Positions 17,353 through 24,812 of a stretch of 64,000 bases of DNA are shown piece by piece. The stretch's first letter is position 1; every line of letters starts with the position of its first letter. Below the pieces are notes generated by a model, which saw only the letters and a list, made by a program, of their open reading frames with translations, made no database searches and was not told the origin of the DNA. The DNA comes from Planctomycetaceae bacterium (GTDB lineage Bacteria; Planctomycetota; Planctomycetia; Gemmatales; Gemmataceae), in contig PNLP01000007.1 of the NCBI GenBank assembly GCA_013823135.1, positions 62,001-126,000 on the forward strand, written 5' to 3'. Position numbers and translations under genes: made by a program.

Positions 17353-19773
17353 TCACCCCATGGGCAACAGCCGCAGCGTGTCGCGTGACGCACGAATCAC
17401 TTCGGCCTGGAGCCACGGAATCGTGATCGATTCGCCCGCTTGCCACAGCGGCAGCAGGTCCGCGTGATGATCGGACCACGGGTTACCGCTCTGCCCGCCG
17501 CACAACACGAACCGGCTCTTCGACAAATCCGCGAGATCGAACACCGTCCGCAAGTTCGCCATGTTGTGCGTGAACCCCGTCGGGCTTGTCGGTCGTGCGC
17601 CGGCCTGGCTGATCGTGTTCGTGTCACCGCTACACGGCACCGGGCCGAGGTTGAACGCAGGTCCGAGCAAGCCGTGGTTCTTGAACAGCGGATGCTCCAG
17701 ACGCAGTTGCCTGAGATGCCCCCACGCCCAGAACGCGGGACCAGGGCCAACGTTGTGCCGGAGGTTGCGTGCCACTTCCCCGAGGGCCGATTCCATCTCG
17801 GCGGGCCACGACATAAACCACCCGGCGGGTTGCTCGCGGATTTGTCGCACAAGAAAGCCAATTCGGCGATCCGCGAAGAAGCAATCTTCGAGCGGTCCCG
17901 CACTGTCGCCGAGCGCCGTCTTCCATGATTTCGGGGCTTTCACCTTCGCCGTGCGGGCACACATCTCGGCCATGAACAACTCGAACACGCACGCGGCCGG
18001 CGATTCAGAATCGACCTGCCCATCCCACTCGCGGAGCAACTCGAGTGCATCCTCCGCTTCGGTACTCGTCGGCACGAGTGACAACACGATGTCACGGATC
18101 TCTTCCCACGGAATCGACCGCACATTCCGCTGCAGCGCAAGGCAATCTTCGACCGTCCACCCTTCCCGCGACGCGAGTGCGTCAGTAATGGACTGCACTC
18201 GGTAAGAGTCGCAATAGTCTGTGCCGAGGAAAGGATTCGGGATTGGGGATTCAGGATTCAGGGAGGACAACTCTGTTCTGCACTTCTCGGCATCTGCTTG
18301 TCTGAATCCGGAATCCCCAATCCCGAATCCTGCTCGAGGGTCGTTATTCGCCGTCGCGAAGTATCCTGCGGGGAAGTCGGCGAGGTGCGGCATTTCGTCG
18401 AACGGCACCATTCCGTTCCACACGCTGTCGGGGAGGTGTGCTGGCCGTGGCAGCAGTCCGTGACCCGCGGCACGTCGCGGGAGTTGGCCGATGAGTTGCC
18501 AGCCCGTGCCCCCGTTCGAGTCGGCATACAGCACATTGAGCGGCAGCACGGGCCATTCGTTGAAGCAGTGGCGGAACTCCTCGAATGATCGCGCTGTGAT
18601 CGCGCCAAAGTATCCGTTGATTGGCAGCGGCTCGAGCCATACCGCCTTGATGGAGAGGGCCACCGAAAGATCCGGCGCGAGTGGCGAAATGATCAGGCCA
18701 CGTGGGGTCACGACGACATCCATCGTCTCATCGGGTTGGCCCTTCACGCGGATCACTTCGCGGCGCACCTCGCACGGGGCAAACGAGCCGTCGGCTTCTT
18801 TCGCACTGCGACCATCGGGGCCGAGCGTTTCCAGATAGAGATCGGAGTTGTCGGTGAGTCCGGCCGTGACGCCCCACGCGGCGAAGCCGTTGTGCCCAAT
18901 AGAAAACGTCGGCGTTCCCGCGAGCATCGCCCCAGCGGCTTCCCACTCCGGGCACCGGGCATGGGCCAGGTACCACGGCGCGGGTGCGGTCGGCGCGAGG
19001 TGCGGATCGGACGCAAGGATCGGCTTCCCCGATACCGTGCGTGAACCCGCTATGACCCAGTTGTTCGACCCGGCCCCTGGCGGCAGGACTTGTTGTAGCG
19101 CTTTGATCTCCTCGGACAACTCGTTTAGCTGCGACCCAAAGGGAAGCGCTTCCGTCACGCTCCCCTTTGGGTCGCAGCTAAACGACGCAGCAATGGGATC
19201 GAGTGCCAGCAATGCCTCCGGGCCGTCGGCCAGCACGATCCGCAAGCGGGCGAGTTCCACGTCCCAGTTCGATGCAAGCGTAAACGACTGCAACTTCATG
19301 ATCGTGAGGATGTCGGTCGCATCCCACGCCGAAGGCTCCCTGCCCAGAATCGCGAACTCGTGTGGCTTCTTCGCGAGCCCGGTGGTGTTTCCCTGCGTGA
19401 TCCCTGCCGCGAACGCTTCGAGTCGTTTGCGATTGCTCTCGGAGAGTGCGACGATCTGTTTCTCGGCTGCTAGCCGGAAGCCGATTCGCAGGCTCATGCG
19501 GTCCGCACCAAGTCCACCCGGCCCAACCCATTCCGAGAGACGACCGCGACCCACACGCCAGAGCGTTTCGAGTTGTCCGGCACGGTCCTGGCCCTGGCAG
19601 AAGCCGATCGCGAAGTAGGCGTCAGCCTCGGTTTCGGCGTCGATGTGCGGGATGCCGTGCGAGTCGCGGCGGATGGTGACGGGCGCGGATGGCCCTCGGA
19701 CTCGCAGCTCCCCCCGAGTATTTGGAAGCCGGCGGCCCAGCAGCAATCGCAGCAATAAATGCGTGAAACTCAT
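17353..19773 (-). CDS. Penicillin acylase-family Ntn hydrolase with two palindromic inserts
   Basis: 806-residue S45-family amidase precursor. An N-terminal domain containing the motif SHGIPHIDAETEADAYFAIGF precedes the autoproteolysis site, where Gly235-Ser236 begins SNNWVIAGS and Ser236 becomes the catalytic N-terminal nucleophile of the beta chain. The beta chain contains FSIGHNGFAAWGVTAG and, near the end, GPAFWAWGHL. Relatives hydrolyse penicillins, acyl-homoserine lactones or other N-acyl amides; the substrate here is unknown. The ATG at 19773 starts the protein; the upstream in-frame extension covers promoter and repeat DNA. Two long inverted repeats are read in frame: residues 197-217 in the linker just before the processing site, and residues about 481-514 between NNDPRAG and FLGTDYC. 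Confidence 0.92.
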   Translation of the reverse strand: MSFTHLLLRLLLGRRLPNTRGELRVRGPSAPVTIRRDSHGIPHIDAETEADAYFAIGFCQGQDRAGQLETLWRVGRGRLSEWVGPGGLGADRMSLRIGFRLAAEKQIVALSESNRKRLEAFAAGITQGNTTGLAKKPHEFAILGREPSAWDATDILTIMKLQSFTLASNWDVELARLRIVLADGPEALLALDPIAASFSCDPKGSVTEALPFGSQLNELSEEIKALQQVLPPGAGSNNWVIAGSRTVSGKPILASDPHLAPTAPAPWYLAHARCPEWEAAGAMLAGTPTFSIGHNGFAAWGVTAGLTDNSDLYLETLGPDGRSAKEADGSFAPCEVRREVIRVKGQPDETMDVVVTPRGLIISPLAPDLSVALSIKAVWLEPLPINGYFGAITARSFEEFRHCFNEWPVLPLNVLYADSNGGTGWQLIGQLPRRAAGHGLLPRPAHLPDSVWNGMVPFDEMPHLADFPAGYFATANNDPRAGFGIGDSGFRQADAEKCRTELSSLNPESPIPNPFLGTDYCDSYRVQSITDALASREGWTVEDCLALQRNVRSIPWEEIRDIVLSLVPTSTEAEDALELLREWDGQVDSESPAACVFELFMAEMCARTAKVKAPKSWKTALGDSAGPLEDCFFADRRIGFLVRQIREQPAGWFMSWPAEMESALGEVARNLRHNVGPGPAFWAWGHLRQLRLEHPLFKNHGLLGPAFNLGPVPCSGDTNTISQAGARPTSPTGFTHNMANLRTVFDLADLSKSRFVLCGGQSGNPWSDHHADLLPLWQAGESITIPWLQAEVIRASRDTLRLLPMG
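18232..18331. repeat. 100-bp inverted repeat read in frame inside the acylase gene
   Basis: The left arm 18232-18261 and right arm 18302-18331 pair over 30 bp with one mismatch and are built from GGATTC and GGGATT units. The 40-bp centre is unpaired. Read on the minus strand it encodes a segment with GIGDSGFR near its start and NPESPIPNP near its end, inserted between two blocks that look like normal acylase sequence. Confidence 0.9.
19122..19184. repeat. 63-bp inverted repeat read in frame in the acylase linker
   Basis: Arms 19122-19148 and 19158-19184 are 27 bp with a single mismatch, separated by 9 bp. At 63 bp it equals exactly 21 codons (residues 197-217 of the acylase, ending PFGSQLN). 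It falls in the linker upstream of the self-cleavage site at residues 235-236, a place where added residues should be tolerated. Confidence 0.9.
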
Positions 19774-19840
19774 GCTTGCATGATACACATTTCGGGTGTC
19801 ACCTCGGCTGGTGTAACTCTGTACCCTGGGGTAGGATTTA

Positions 19841-19932
19841 GGAGTTTCAAGTTTCAAGTTCCACGTTTCAAGTTGAAGCCGGGTAGTCGGATGTCTTCAA
19901 CCTGAAACCTGAAACCTGAAACTCGAAACTCC
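19841..19932. repeat. 92-bp inverted repeat between the acylase gene and rarA
   Basis: Arms 19841-19878 and 19895-19932 (38 bp each, roughly six mismatches) are made of short GTTTCA(A/G) units and flank a 16-bp centre. It occupies most of the divergent promoter region and ends directly at the GGAGG ribosome-binding site (19933-19937) of rarA. Folding of the RNA could influence rarA translation; that is inference. Confidence 0.85.
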
Positions 19933-19945
19933 GGAGGTGTGTGCC

Positions 19946-21400
19946 GTGGATTTGTTCGACTCGATGCGAGACAAGAACCGAGCCTTCGCGCGGCCACTCG
20001 CCGCACGGATGCGGCCCCGCAACCTCGACGACTACGTGGGGCAGGATCACTTCCTTGGGCCGGGCAAGTTACTGCGTCGGATGCTCCTCGCGGATCGCAT
20101 CAACTCGCTGATCTTCTACGGCCCGCCGGGGTGCGGCAAAACCGCCCTCGCCCACGTCATCGCGAACCACACCAAGAGCCGCTTCAAGCCGTTGAACGCG
20201 GTGTCGGCTGGCATCAAGGAAGTTCGCGACATTCTCACGGAAGCCCGGCAACACCTCGAAGACCTCGGCGAACGCACGATCCTGTTCCTCGACGAAATCC
20301 ACCGCTTCAACCGCTCACAGCAGGATGTGCTGTTGCCGGACGTGGAAGACGGCGTCGTGATTCTGATCGGCGCGACAACGCAGAACCCGTTCTTCGCGAT
20401 CAACACTCCCCTGCTCTCGCGAAGCCAGATCTTCCAGTTCGAGCCGCTGACGCGCGACAATGTTCGCACGCTGATTACGCGAGCACTCGCCGATACGGAA
20501 CGCGGCCTCGGCAACACGCCCGTGACGGTCACCGACGACGCGATGTCGTTCCTTGTCGAAGCGTGCGACGGCGACGCACGCCGGGCGCTCACGGCGCTGG
20601 AGATCGGCGTGAAGTCGGCGATGGCACCGGAAAATGCCGGGCGAGCGGGGGACGTGAGTCCCCTGTTGAAGCCGGAGGATGGCGACGCGAACACAAGCAA
20701 ACAGGGGACTCACGTCCCCCGCTCGCCAAAAACGATTCTCTTCGATCTCACGCTTGCGCAAGATTCCATTCAACGGAAGGTGCTGGAGTTCGACCCGACG
20801 GGCGATTCACATTACGATGTGGCGTCGGCGTTCATCAAGAGCCTGCGCGGCAGCGACCCCGACGCGGCACTTTACTGGTGTGCTCGAATGCTCGAATCAG
20901 GCGAAGACCCGCGATTCGTCGCCCGCCGACTGGTGATCTTCGCGTCGGAAGACATCGGCAACGCCGACCCGTTCGCGGTGGTGCTGGCGAACGCGGCATG
21001 GGATGCCGTTGAACGCGTGGGGATGCCGGAGTGCCGGATCAACCTGGGGCACGCGGTCTGCTATCTGGCGACGTGTCAGAAGTCGAACGCGGCGTACATG
21101 GGGATCGAGGCCGCGCTCAAGGATGTGCGTGAAGGTCGCACGCTACCCGTCCCGCGACACTTGCGCGACGGTAACCACAAGGCCGCGAAGAAGGCGTTCG
21201 GCCACGTCGGCTACAAGTACGCTCACGACCACCCCGACGGCTGGGTGGATCAGGAGTATGTGCCGACCGACGCGGTGTATTACGAACCAACCGACCGCGG
21301 CCACGAGGCGAAGATCAAGGCCCGCCTCGACGAGTTACGCAAGCGCAAGGCGAGCGGTGGGCGTAAGCCCACGGACCCGACTGAAGGAAGCAATGTCTGA
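19946..21400 (+). CDS. rarA: Replication-associated recombination protein A (RarA/MgsA AAA+ ATPase)
   Basis: 484-residue AAA+ ATPase acting at stalled replication forks, related to clamp-loader subunits. It has Walker A GPPGCGKT (residues 59-66), Walker B ILFLDEIHR (112-120), the sensor segment GATTQNPFF and, near the end, a conserved tetramerisation region including RHLRDGNHKAAKKAFGH. The GTG at 19946 is chosen because GGAGG lies 8 bp upstream at 19933-19937; the GTG at 19937 overlaps that site. Residues about 232-261, between the AAA+ lid and the C-terminal helical domain, are encoded by an 88-bp perfect inverted repeat and look like an insert. The next gene starts inside the last codons (ATG at 21393), implying translational coupling. 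Confidence 0.95.
   Translation: MDLFDSMRDKNRAFARPLAARMRPRNLDDYVGQDHFLGPGKLLRRMLLADRINSLIFYGPPGCGKTALAHVIANHTKSRFKPLNAVSAGIKEVRDILTEARQHLEDLGERTILFLDEIHRFNRSQQDVLLPDVEDGVVILIGATTQNPFFAINTPLLSRSQIFQFEPLTRDNVRTLITRALADTERGLGNTPVTVTDDAMSFLVEACDGDARRALTALEIGVKSAMAPENAGRAGDVSPLLKPEDGDANTSKQGTHVPRSPKTILFDLTLAQDSIQRKVLEFDPTGDSHYDVASAFIKSLRGSDPDAALYWCARMLESGEDPRFVARRLVIFASEDIGNADPFAVVLANAAWDAVERVGMPECRINLGHAVCYLATCQKSNAAYMGIEAALKDVREGRTLPVPRHLRDGNHKAAKKAFGHVGYKYAHDHPDGWVDQEYVPTDAVYYEPTDRGHEAKIKARLDELRKRKASGGRKPTDPTEGSNV
20640..20727. repeat. 88-bp perfect inverted repeat inside rarA
   Basis: Arms 20640-20667 and 20700-20727 pair perfectly over 28 bp with a 32-bp centre. Each arm contains the internal palindrome GGGGAC-GTGA-GTCCCC. 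The rarA reading frame passes straight through it, adding a segment that includes GRAGDVSPL and QGTHVPRSP. No clear flanking duplication is visible. Confidence 0.93.
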
Positions 21401-22058
21401 AACACTTTGGAACCGGAAATCGCTCGAATGGAGATTCACCATCGAGCGTGTCCTTCAGGTTTTCTCTCAGACAACCTCAGACCGCAAACTGCGGCTCCTC
21501 GGGATTGCATGGTGTCGCCTCATTCAGGAGCGATTCATCGCGGTTGAATTCCACCTCGGTGTCGAAGCTGCGGAACGATATGCAGACGACCCTAACGAAG
21601 AAGACAGAATCAAGGCTCGCTTAGCTGCTGAATCTGTGGTTCGGGATAAGCAAGGTCGGCCGCGGGTGCTTGATCGATCAGTGTGGCGTTATGCGGAATC
21701 CGTTGATGGAATCCTTGCTTCCCCTGTCCGGGAAGGCATCGAAACCACGATGACCGCAACTCTCTACACCATCGAGCCACATGGGGGAGCATCTCCCGGT
21801 CATGCAACTGCGCTGCTTGAAGTCTTCGGCAATCCATTTCGCCCCGTCGTGTTCGATCCCGAGTGGCGCACGTCAACGGCGGTCGCCATCGCACAGGGGA
21901 TGTACGAATCGCGTGACTTCAGCGCGATGCCGATCCTCGCGGATGCGCTCCAGGATGCGGGGTGCGACAACGACGACGTGCTGAACCATTGCCGCGATCT
22001 GCAGCAGGTTCACGTTCGCGGGTGCTGGGTTGTCGATGGCGTTCTCGGAAAGTCGTGA
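21393..22058 (+). CDS. Gemmataceae paralogue with GNPFRPV/WRTST C-terminal module (copy 1)
   Basis: 221-residue cytoplasmic protein of a family expanded in Gemmata-like planctomycetes; function unknown. The N-terminal half has the recurrent SDRKLRLLGIAWCR motif and helical segments. The last 79 residues form the module VFGNPFRPV, EWRTSTAVAIAQGMYESRDF, MPILADALQDAGC, HVRGCWVVDGVLGKS. The ATG at 21393 overlaps the rarA stop by 8 bp and has GAAGGAAG upstream; a longer frame read from inside rarA is a shadow. The same module, without gaps, ends the gene at 22568-23188. Conserved Cys and Trp in HVRGCWVVD may be structural. No catalytic motif is evident. Confidence 0.85.
   Translation: MSETLWNRKSLEWRFTIERVLQVFSQTTSDRKLRLLGIAWCRLIQERFIAVEFHLGVEAAERYADDPNEEDRIKARLAAESVVRDKQGRPRVLDRSVWRYAESVDGILASPVREGIETTMTATLYTIEPHGGASPGHATALLEVFGNPFRPVVFDPEWRTSTAVAIAQGMYESRDFSAMPILADALQDAGCDNDDVLNHCRDLQQVHVRGCWVVDGVLGKS
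21822..22058 (+). repeat. Duplicated 237-bp module, copy 1
   Basis: This segment encodes the C-terminal module of the gene at 21393-22058 and aligns without gaps to 22952-23188. Identity is highest at the 3' end, where about 48 consecutive bases match, starting at GCAGCAGGTTCACG. Upstream of the module the two genes are dissimilar. Confidence 0.9.
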
Positions 22059-22105
22059 GCGGCGATTACAATACCCGGTGTGTCGCTCAACAAAGGAGAA
22101 CATCA

Positions 22106-22540
22106 ATGGGAACCGCGACAATGGGTAAGGTGATCGTCAGCGCGAAGATCGAGAACCTTGAGGATCAGTACAGAGCACACCAGGGTTTGCTTTCACCCGA
22201 TCAGATTCGCACGCTGGCCGTCGATGATGCCCTCGTCGATACCGGGGCAACCGGGTTGATGATCCCGACGCGGCTGCTCGGTGGGCTTGGTCTCCGGCCC
22301 ACGCGAGCACGGCAAGCTAAGACGGTTGGCGGGTTCATTCCGATGCAGATGTATGAAGCGGTTCGGCTCACAATCCAGGGGCGGGAGTGCGTTGTCGAAG
22401 TCCATGAAATCCCGGATCATTCGCCTGTGCTGATTGGTCAAATCCCATTGGAAGCGCTCGATTGGGTGGTCGATCCCATCGGCCAAAGGCTCATTGGCAA
22501 TCCCGATCATGGCGGTCAACACATGGCCGAGGCATTCTGA
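22106..22540 (+). CDS. Retropepsin-like aspartic protease, clan AA
   Basis: 144-residue single-domain protein with the retroviral-type aspartyl protease signature ALVDTGATGLMIP (Asp-Thr-Gly-Ala at about residues 44-47). It is followed by GLRPTRARQAKTVGG and the later hydrophobic-Ile-Gly motif PVLIGQIPLEALDWVVD. One catalytic Asp per chain implies an active homodimer. Bacterial members of this group are poorly characterised. The ATG at 22106 has AAAGGAGAA just upstream; the longer frame starts within the previous gene and is not credible. No signal peptide is seen, so it is probably cytoplasmic. It sits between the two GNPFRPV/WRTST paralogues in the same orientation, with 47 and 27 bp gaps, suggesting one transcript. 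Confidence 0.88.
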   Translation: MGTATMGKVIVSAKIENLEDQYRAHQGLLSPDQIRTLAVDDALVDTGATGLMIPTRLLGGLGLRPTRARQAKTVGGFIPMQMYEAVRLTIQGRECVVEVHEIPDHSPVLIGQIPLEALDWVVDPIGQRLIGNPDHGGQHMAEAF

Positions 22541-22567
22541 TCCGTCTGCGGAGCGTGGAGGCATCAC

Positions 22568-23188
22568 ATGACGGCAGAGGAGCTTGATAGGCCAGACTGG
22601 AACGATTTTCTCTCCTCATTGCCCAAGCCGATCAATCGCAGACAGATGTTATTATGGCTCGTATCCGTTTGCCGTCATTCAAGGTGCGAAGGATGGGAAC
22701 AGGAACTTCTCCACTGTCTGGACGTGATTGAACGTTTCTCCGACAATCTCGCGAGTGATACTGAACTTGATACGGTGGTGGGGCGAGCGTCTTATATCTC
22801 TTATGCGAGTATGGGCCACGACCCGCTCGCGAGAGTAATCGATGACCTCGACAATCCGCGTCTGTTCACCGAACCGGTCACCTTGCTCGATTACGCAGTG
22901 GATTGGCTCGTAACTCACGCGCATGCTCCAGCCAGGCCATTGCTTCTCGACATCTTCGGCAATCCGTTTCGCCCCGTCGCGTTCGTTCCCGAATGGCGAA
23001 CGTCCACGGCCGTTGCCATCGCACAGGGAATGTACGAGTCGCGCGACTTCAGTGCGATGCCGATTCTCGCAGATTCGCTGCAGGATGCGGGCTGCGAGAA
23101 CGACGACGTGCTGAATCATTGCCGCGATCCGCAGCAGGTTCACGTTCGCGGGTGCTGGGTTGTCGATGGCGTTCTCGGGAAATCGTAG
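22568..23188 (+). CDS. Gemmataceae paralogue with GNPFRPV/WRTST C-terminal module (copy 2)
   Basis: 206-residue protein that shares its last 79 residues almost completely with the product of 21393-22058 (IFGNPFRPV, WRTSTAVAIAQGMYESRDF, HVRGCWVVDGVLGKS). It has a different N-terminal 127 residues rich in helix-forming residues (RRQMLLWLVSVCRHS, LDVIERFSDNLAS). The difference indicates that the C-terminal module moves or is conserved independently of the N-terminus. ATG at 22568; the upstream GGAGGC lies 5-10 bp away. No recognised catalytic motif; function unknown. It follows the retropepsin-like gene by 27 bp and precedes nuoN by 60 bp. Confidence 0.85.
   Translation: MTAEELDRPDWNDFLSSLPKPINRRQMLLWLVSVCRHSRCEGWEQELLHCLDVIERFSDNLASDTELDTVVGRASYISYASMGHDPLARVIDDLDNPRLFTEPVTLLDYAVDWLVTHAHAPARPLLLDIFGNPFRPVAFVPEWRTSTAVAIAQGMYESRDFSAMPILADSLQDAGCENDDVLNHCRDPQQVHVRGCWVVDGVLGKS
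22952..23188 (+). repeat. Duplicated 237-bp module, copy 2
   Basis: Second copy of the 237-bp coding module seen at 21822-22058, same strand, 1130 bp apart, no gaps between copies. The pair could recombine and delete the retropepsin-like gene between them. Confidence 0.9.
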
Positions 23189-23248
23189 CCATCGCGGTCT
23201 GCGCCGGGTACGCTGACGACTCACGACTCGATATCTCAGGGCCGCGTG

Positions 23249-24787
23249 ATGTTCCCCACCGCAGTGAAGGTTGATGCGCTGCAATCGGCGGTTGGCAGCG
23301 ACCTGCTCATGTTCCTGCCGGAACGCGTGCTGTGCGTCGGCATCGTCAGTCTGCTTCTTGCTCGCTTGCTGCCCCTGCTTGATCGCGCACACCTCGGCGG
23401 CCTCGCACTGGCAGCGGTCGCGGTTTCGCTGTACACGGCAGGAGCGCAGGTGAACGGCGGCGAGTGGAGCGGCCCATACTTTGGCGGCATGCTCAGTTCC
23501 GATGCCTTCGCCGGGTTGGTGCGGTGCTTCATCCTCGGCGCGGCGTTGCTGACGATCCTGCTCTCACAACTCACCGGCATTCCCGATGCGGCTGACTCCG
23601 CCGACTTCCACACTCTCCTGCTTGGCGGCACGCTCGGCATGTTGCTGATGGCGTCCGCGAACCACCTGCTGATGATCTTCATTGCCGTGGAGATGGCGAG
23701 CTTGCCGGGCTACGCTCTCGCGGGGTTCCTCAAGGGGAAGAAGGCCGGCAGCGAGGCCGCGCTGAAGTACGTCGTGTATGGTGCGGGTGCGAGTGGCATC
23801 ATGCTCTACGGCATCAGCCTCATTGCGGGTATCTTCGGCACCGGGTATCTGCCGGACATCGCCGCAGGAGTGGCACAACGCGGGTTCGACCTTCCCGTGC
23901 TCGCCGGGTTCTCGCTCGTGCTCGTGGGACTTGGGTTCAAGCTCGCGGCGGTGCCGTTCCACTTCTGGTGCCCGGATGTGTTCGAGGGGGCTGCGGCGGA
24001 AGTCGCCGGGTTTCTGTCGGTGGCGTCGAAAGCCGCGGCCGTGGCGCTCACGCTGCGGGTGCTTCTCACGCTTCACAAGGCAAGCGGCGGCTGGGACGTT
24101 CCCGAAACACTCGGGCTGATGGTCGGGGTGATCGGAGCCATCACGGTCACGTTCGGGAACCTCGCCGCGTTCAGCCAAACCAACCTGAAGCGTCTCCTCG
24201 CGTACTCAACCATCTCCCACGCCGGGTACATGCTCCTTGCCGTCGCCACGGTCACTACCGCGGGCACGTCGAGCGTGCTCTTCTACCTCGCGGCGTACGT
24301 CGTGATGAACCTCGGAGCCTTCGCGGTTGTCGCTTTGGTTAGGAACGCAACCGGAGGCGAGTCGCTGAGCGCTTTCCACGGGTTGGTGCAACGCTCGCCA
24401 CTGCTCGCGGTGACATTCACGATCTTCCTGCTGTCGCTCCTGGGGTTGCCACCGCTTGCAGGGTTCGCGGGGAAGTTCCAGGTGTTCGAGGCGGTGTACG
24501 AAGGCGCTCGGGCCGCAACAGCAGCGGGCCACGCTCCGCTGGGCAAACTGTTCTATGTGCTGCTCGGAGTCGGTGCCGTGAACACAGCCGTGAGCGCGTA
24601 CTACTACCTCAAGATTGTGCGTGCGATGCTGCTTGACGAACCAACCGACGCAACGCCGATCCCGACATCACTGGCGACCACGGCCTACCTCAGCGTTCTG
24701 GCCGCAACGCTGTTTGCGCTCGGCGTGATGTGGAACCCGCTGACGCGACTGGCGGAACACGCGGCCGCTTCATTTGCAATTCGATGA
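23249..24787 (+). CDS. nuoN: NADH-quinone oxidoreductase subunit N
   Basis: 512-residue polytopic proton-pumping subunit of respiratory complex I, with about 14 hydrophobic segments. The Proton_antipo_M domain (about 125-420) contains the conserved charged and transmembrane motifs EMASLPGYALAGFLK, EAALKYVVYGAGASG, FKLAAVPFHFWCPDVFEGA, FSQTNLKRLLAYSTISHAGYM and LLGLPPLAGFAGKFQVF. Together they include the expected Glu and Lys residues of the antiporter-like channel. The ATG at 23249 is used; a GTG one codon earlier is also in frame. It is unusual that no other nuo gene lies in the window: upstream are the module proteins and downstream is tatD. Either the complex I operon is split or this is an extra copy. 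Confidence 0.94.
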   Translation: MFPTAVKVDALQSAVGSDLLMFLPERVLCVGIVSLLLARLLPLLDRAHLGGLALAAVAVSLYTAGAQVNGGEWSGPYFGGMLSSDAFAGLVRCFILGAALLTILLSQLTGIPDAADSADFHTLLLGGTLGMLLMASANHLLMIFIAVEMASLPGYALAGFLKGKKAGSEAALKYVVYGAGASGIMLYGISLIAGIFGTGYLPDIAAGVAQRGFDLPVLAGFSLVLVGLGFKLAAVPFHFWCPDVFEGAAAEVAGFLSVASKAAAVALTLRVLLTLHKASGGWDVPETLGLMVGVIGAITVTFGNLAAFSQTNLKRLLAYSTISHAGYMLLAVATVTTAGTSSVLFYLAAYVVMNLGAFAVVALVRNATGGESLSAFHGLVQRSPLLAVTFTIFLLSLLGLPPLAGFAGKFQVFEAVYEGARAATAAGHAPLGKLFYVLLGVGAVNTAVSAYYYLKIVRAMLLDEPTDATPIPTSLATTAYLSVLAATLFALGVMWNPLTRLAEHAAASFAIR

Positions 24788-24812
24788 CCTCGTTGGGATG
24801 ACAGCGTAACAC

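Noticed and set aside
18225..18339. CGAGG on both sides of the 100-bp palindrome as a target duplication
   Set aside because: It is only 5 bp, not flush with the arms, and the 110-bp spacing would not preserve the reading frame.
21003..21392. Upstream extension of the module protein into rarA
   Set aside because: The first 130 codons are an out-of-phase reading of rarA; an ATG with ribosome-binding site exists at 21393.
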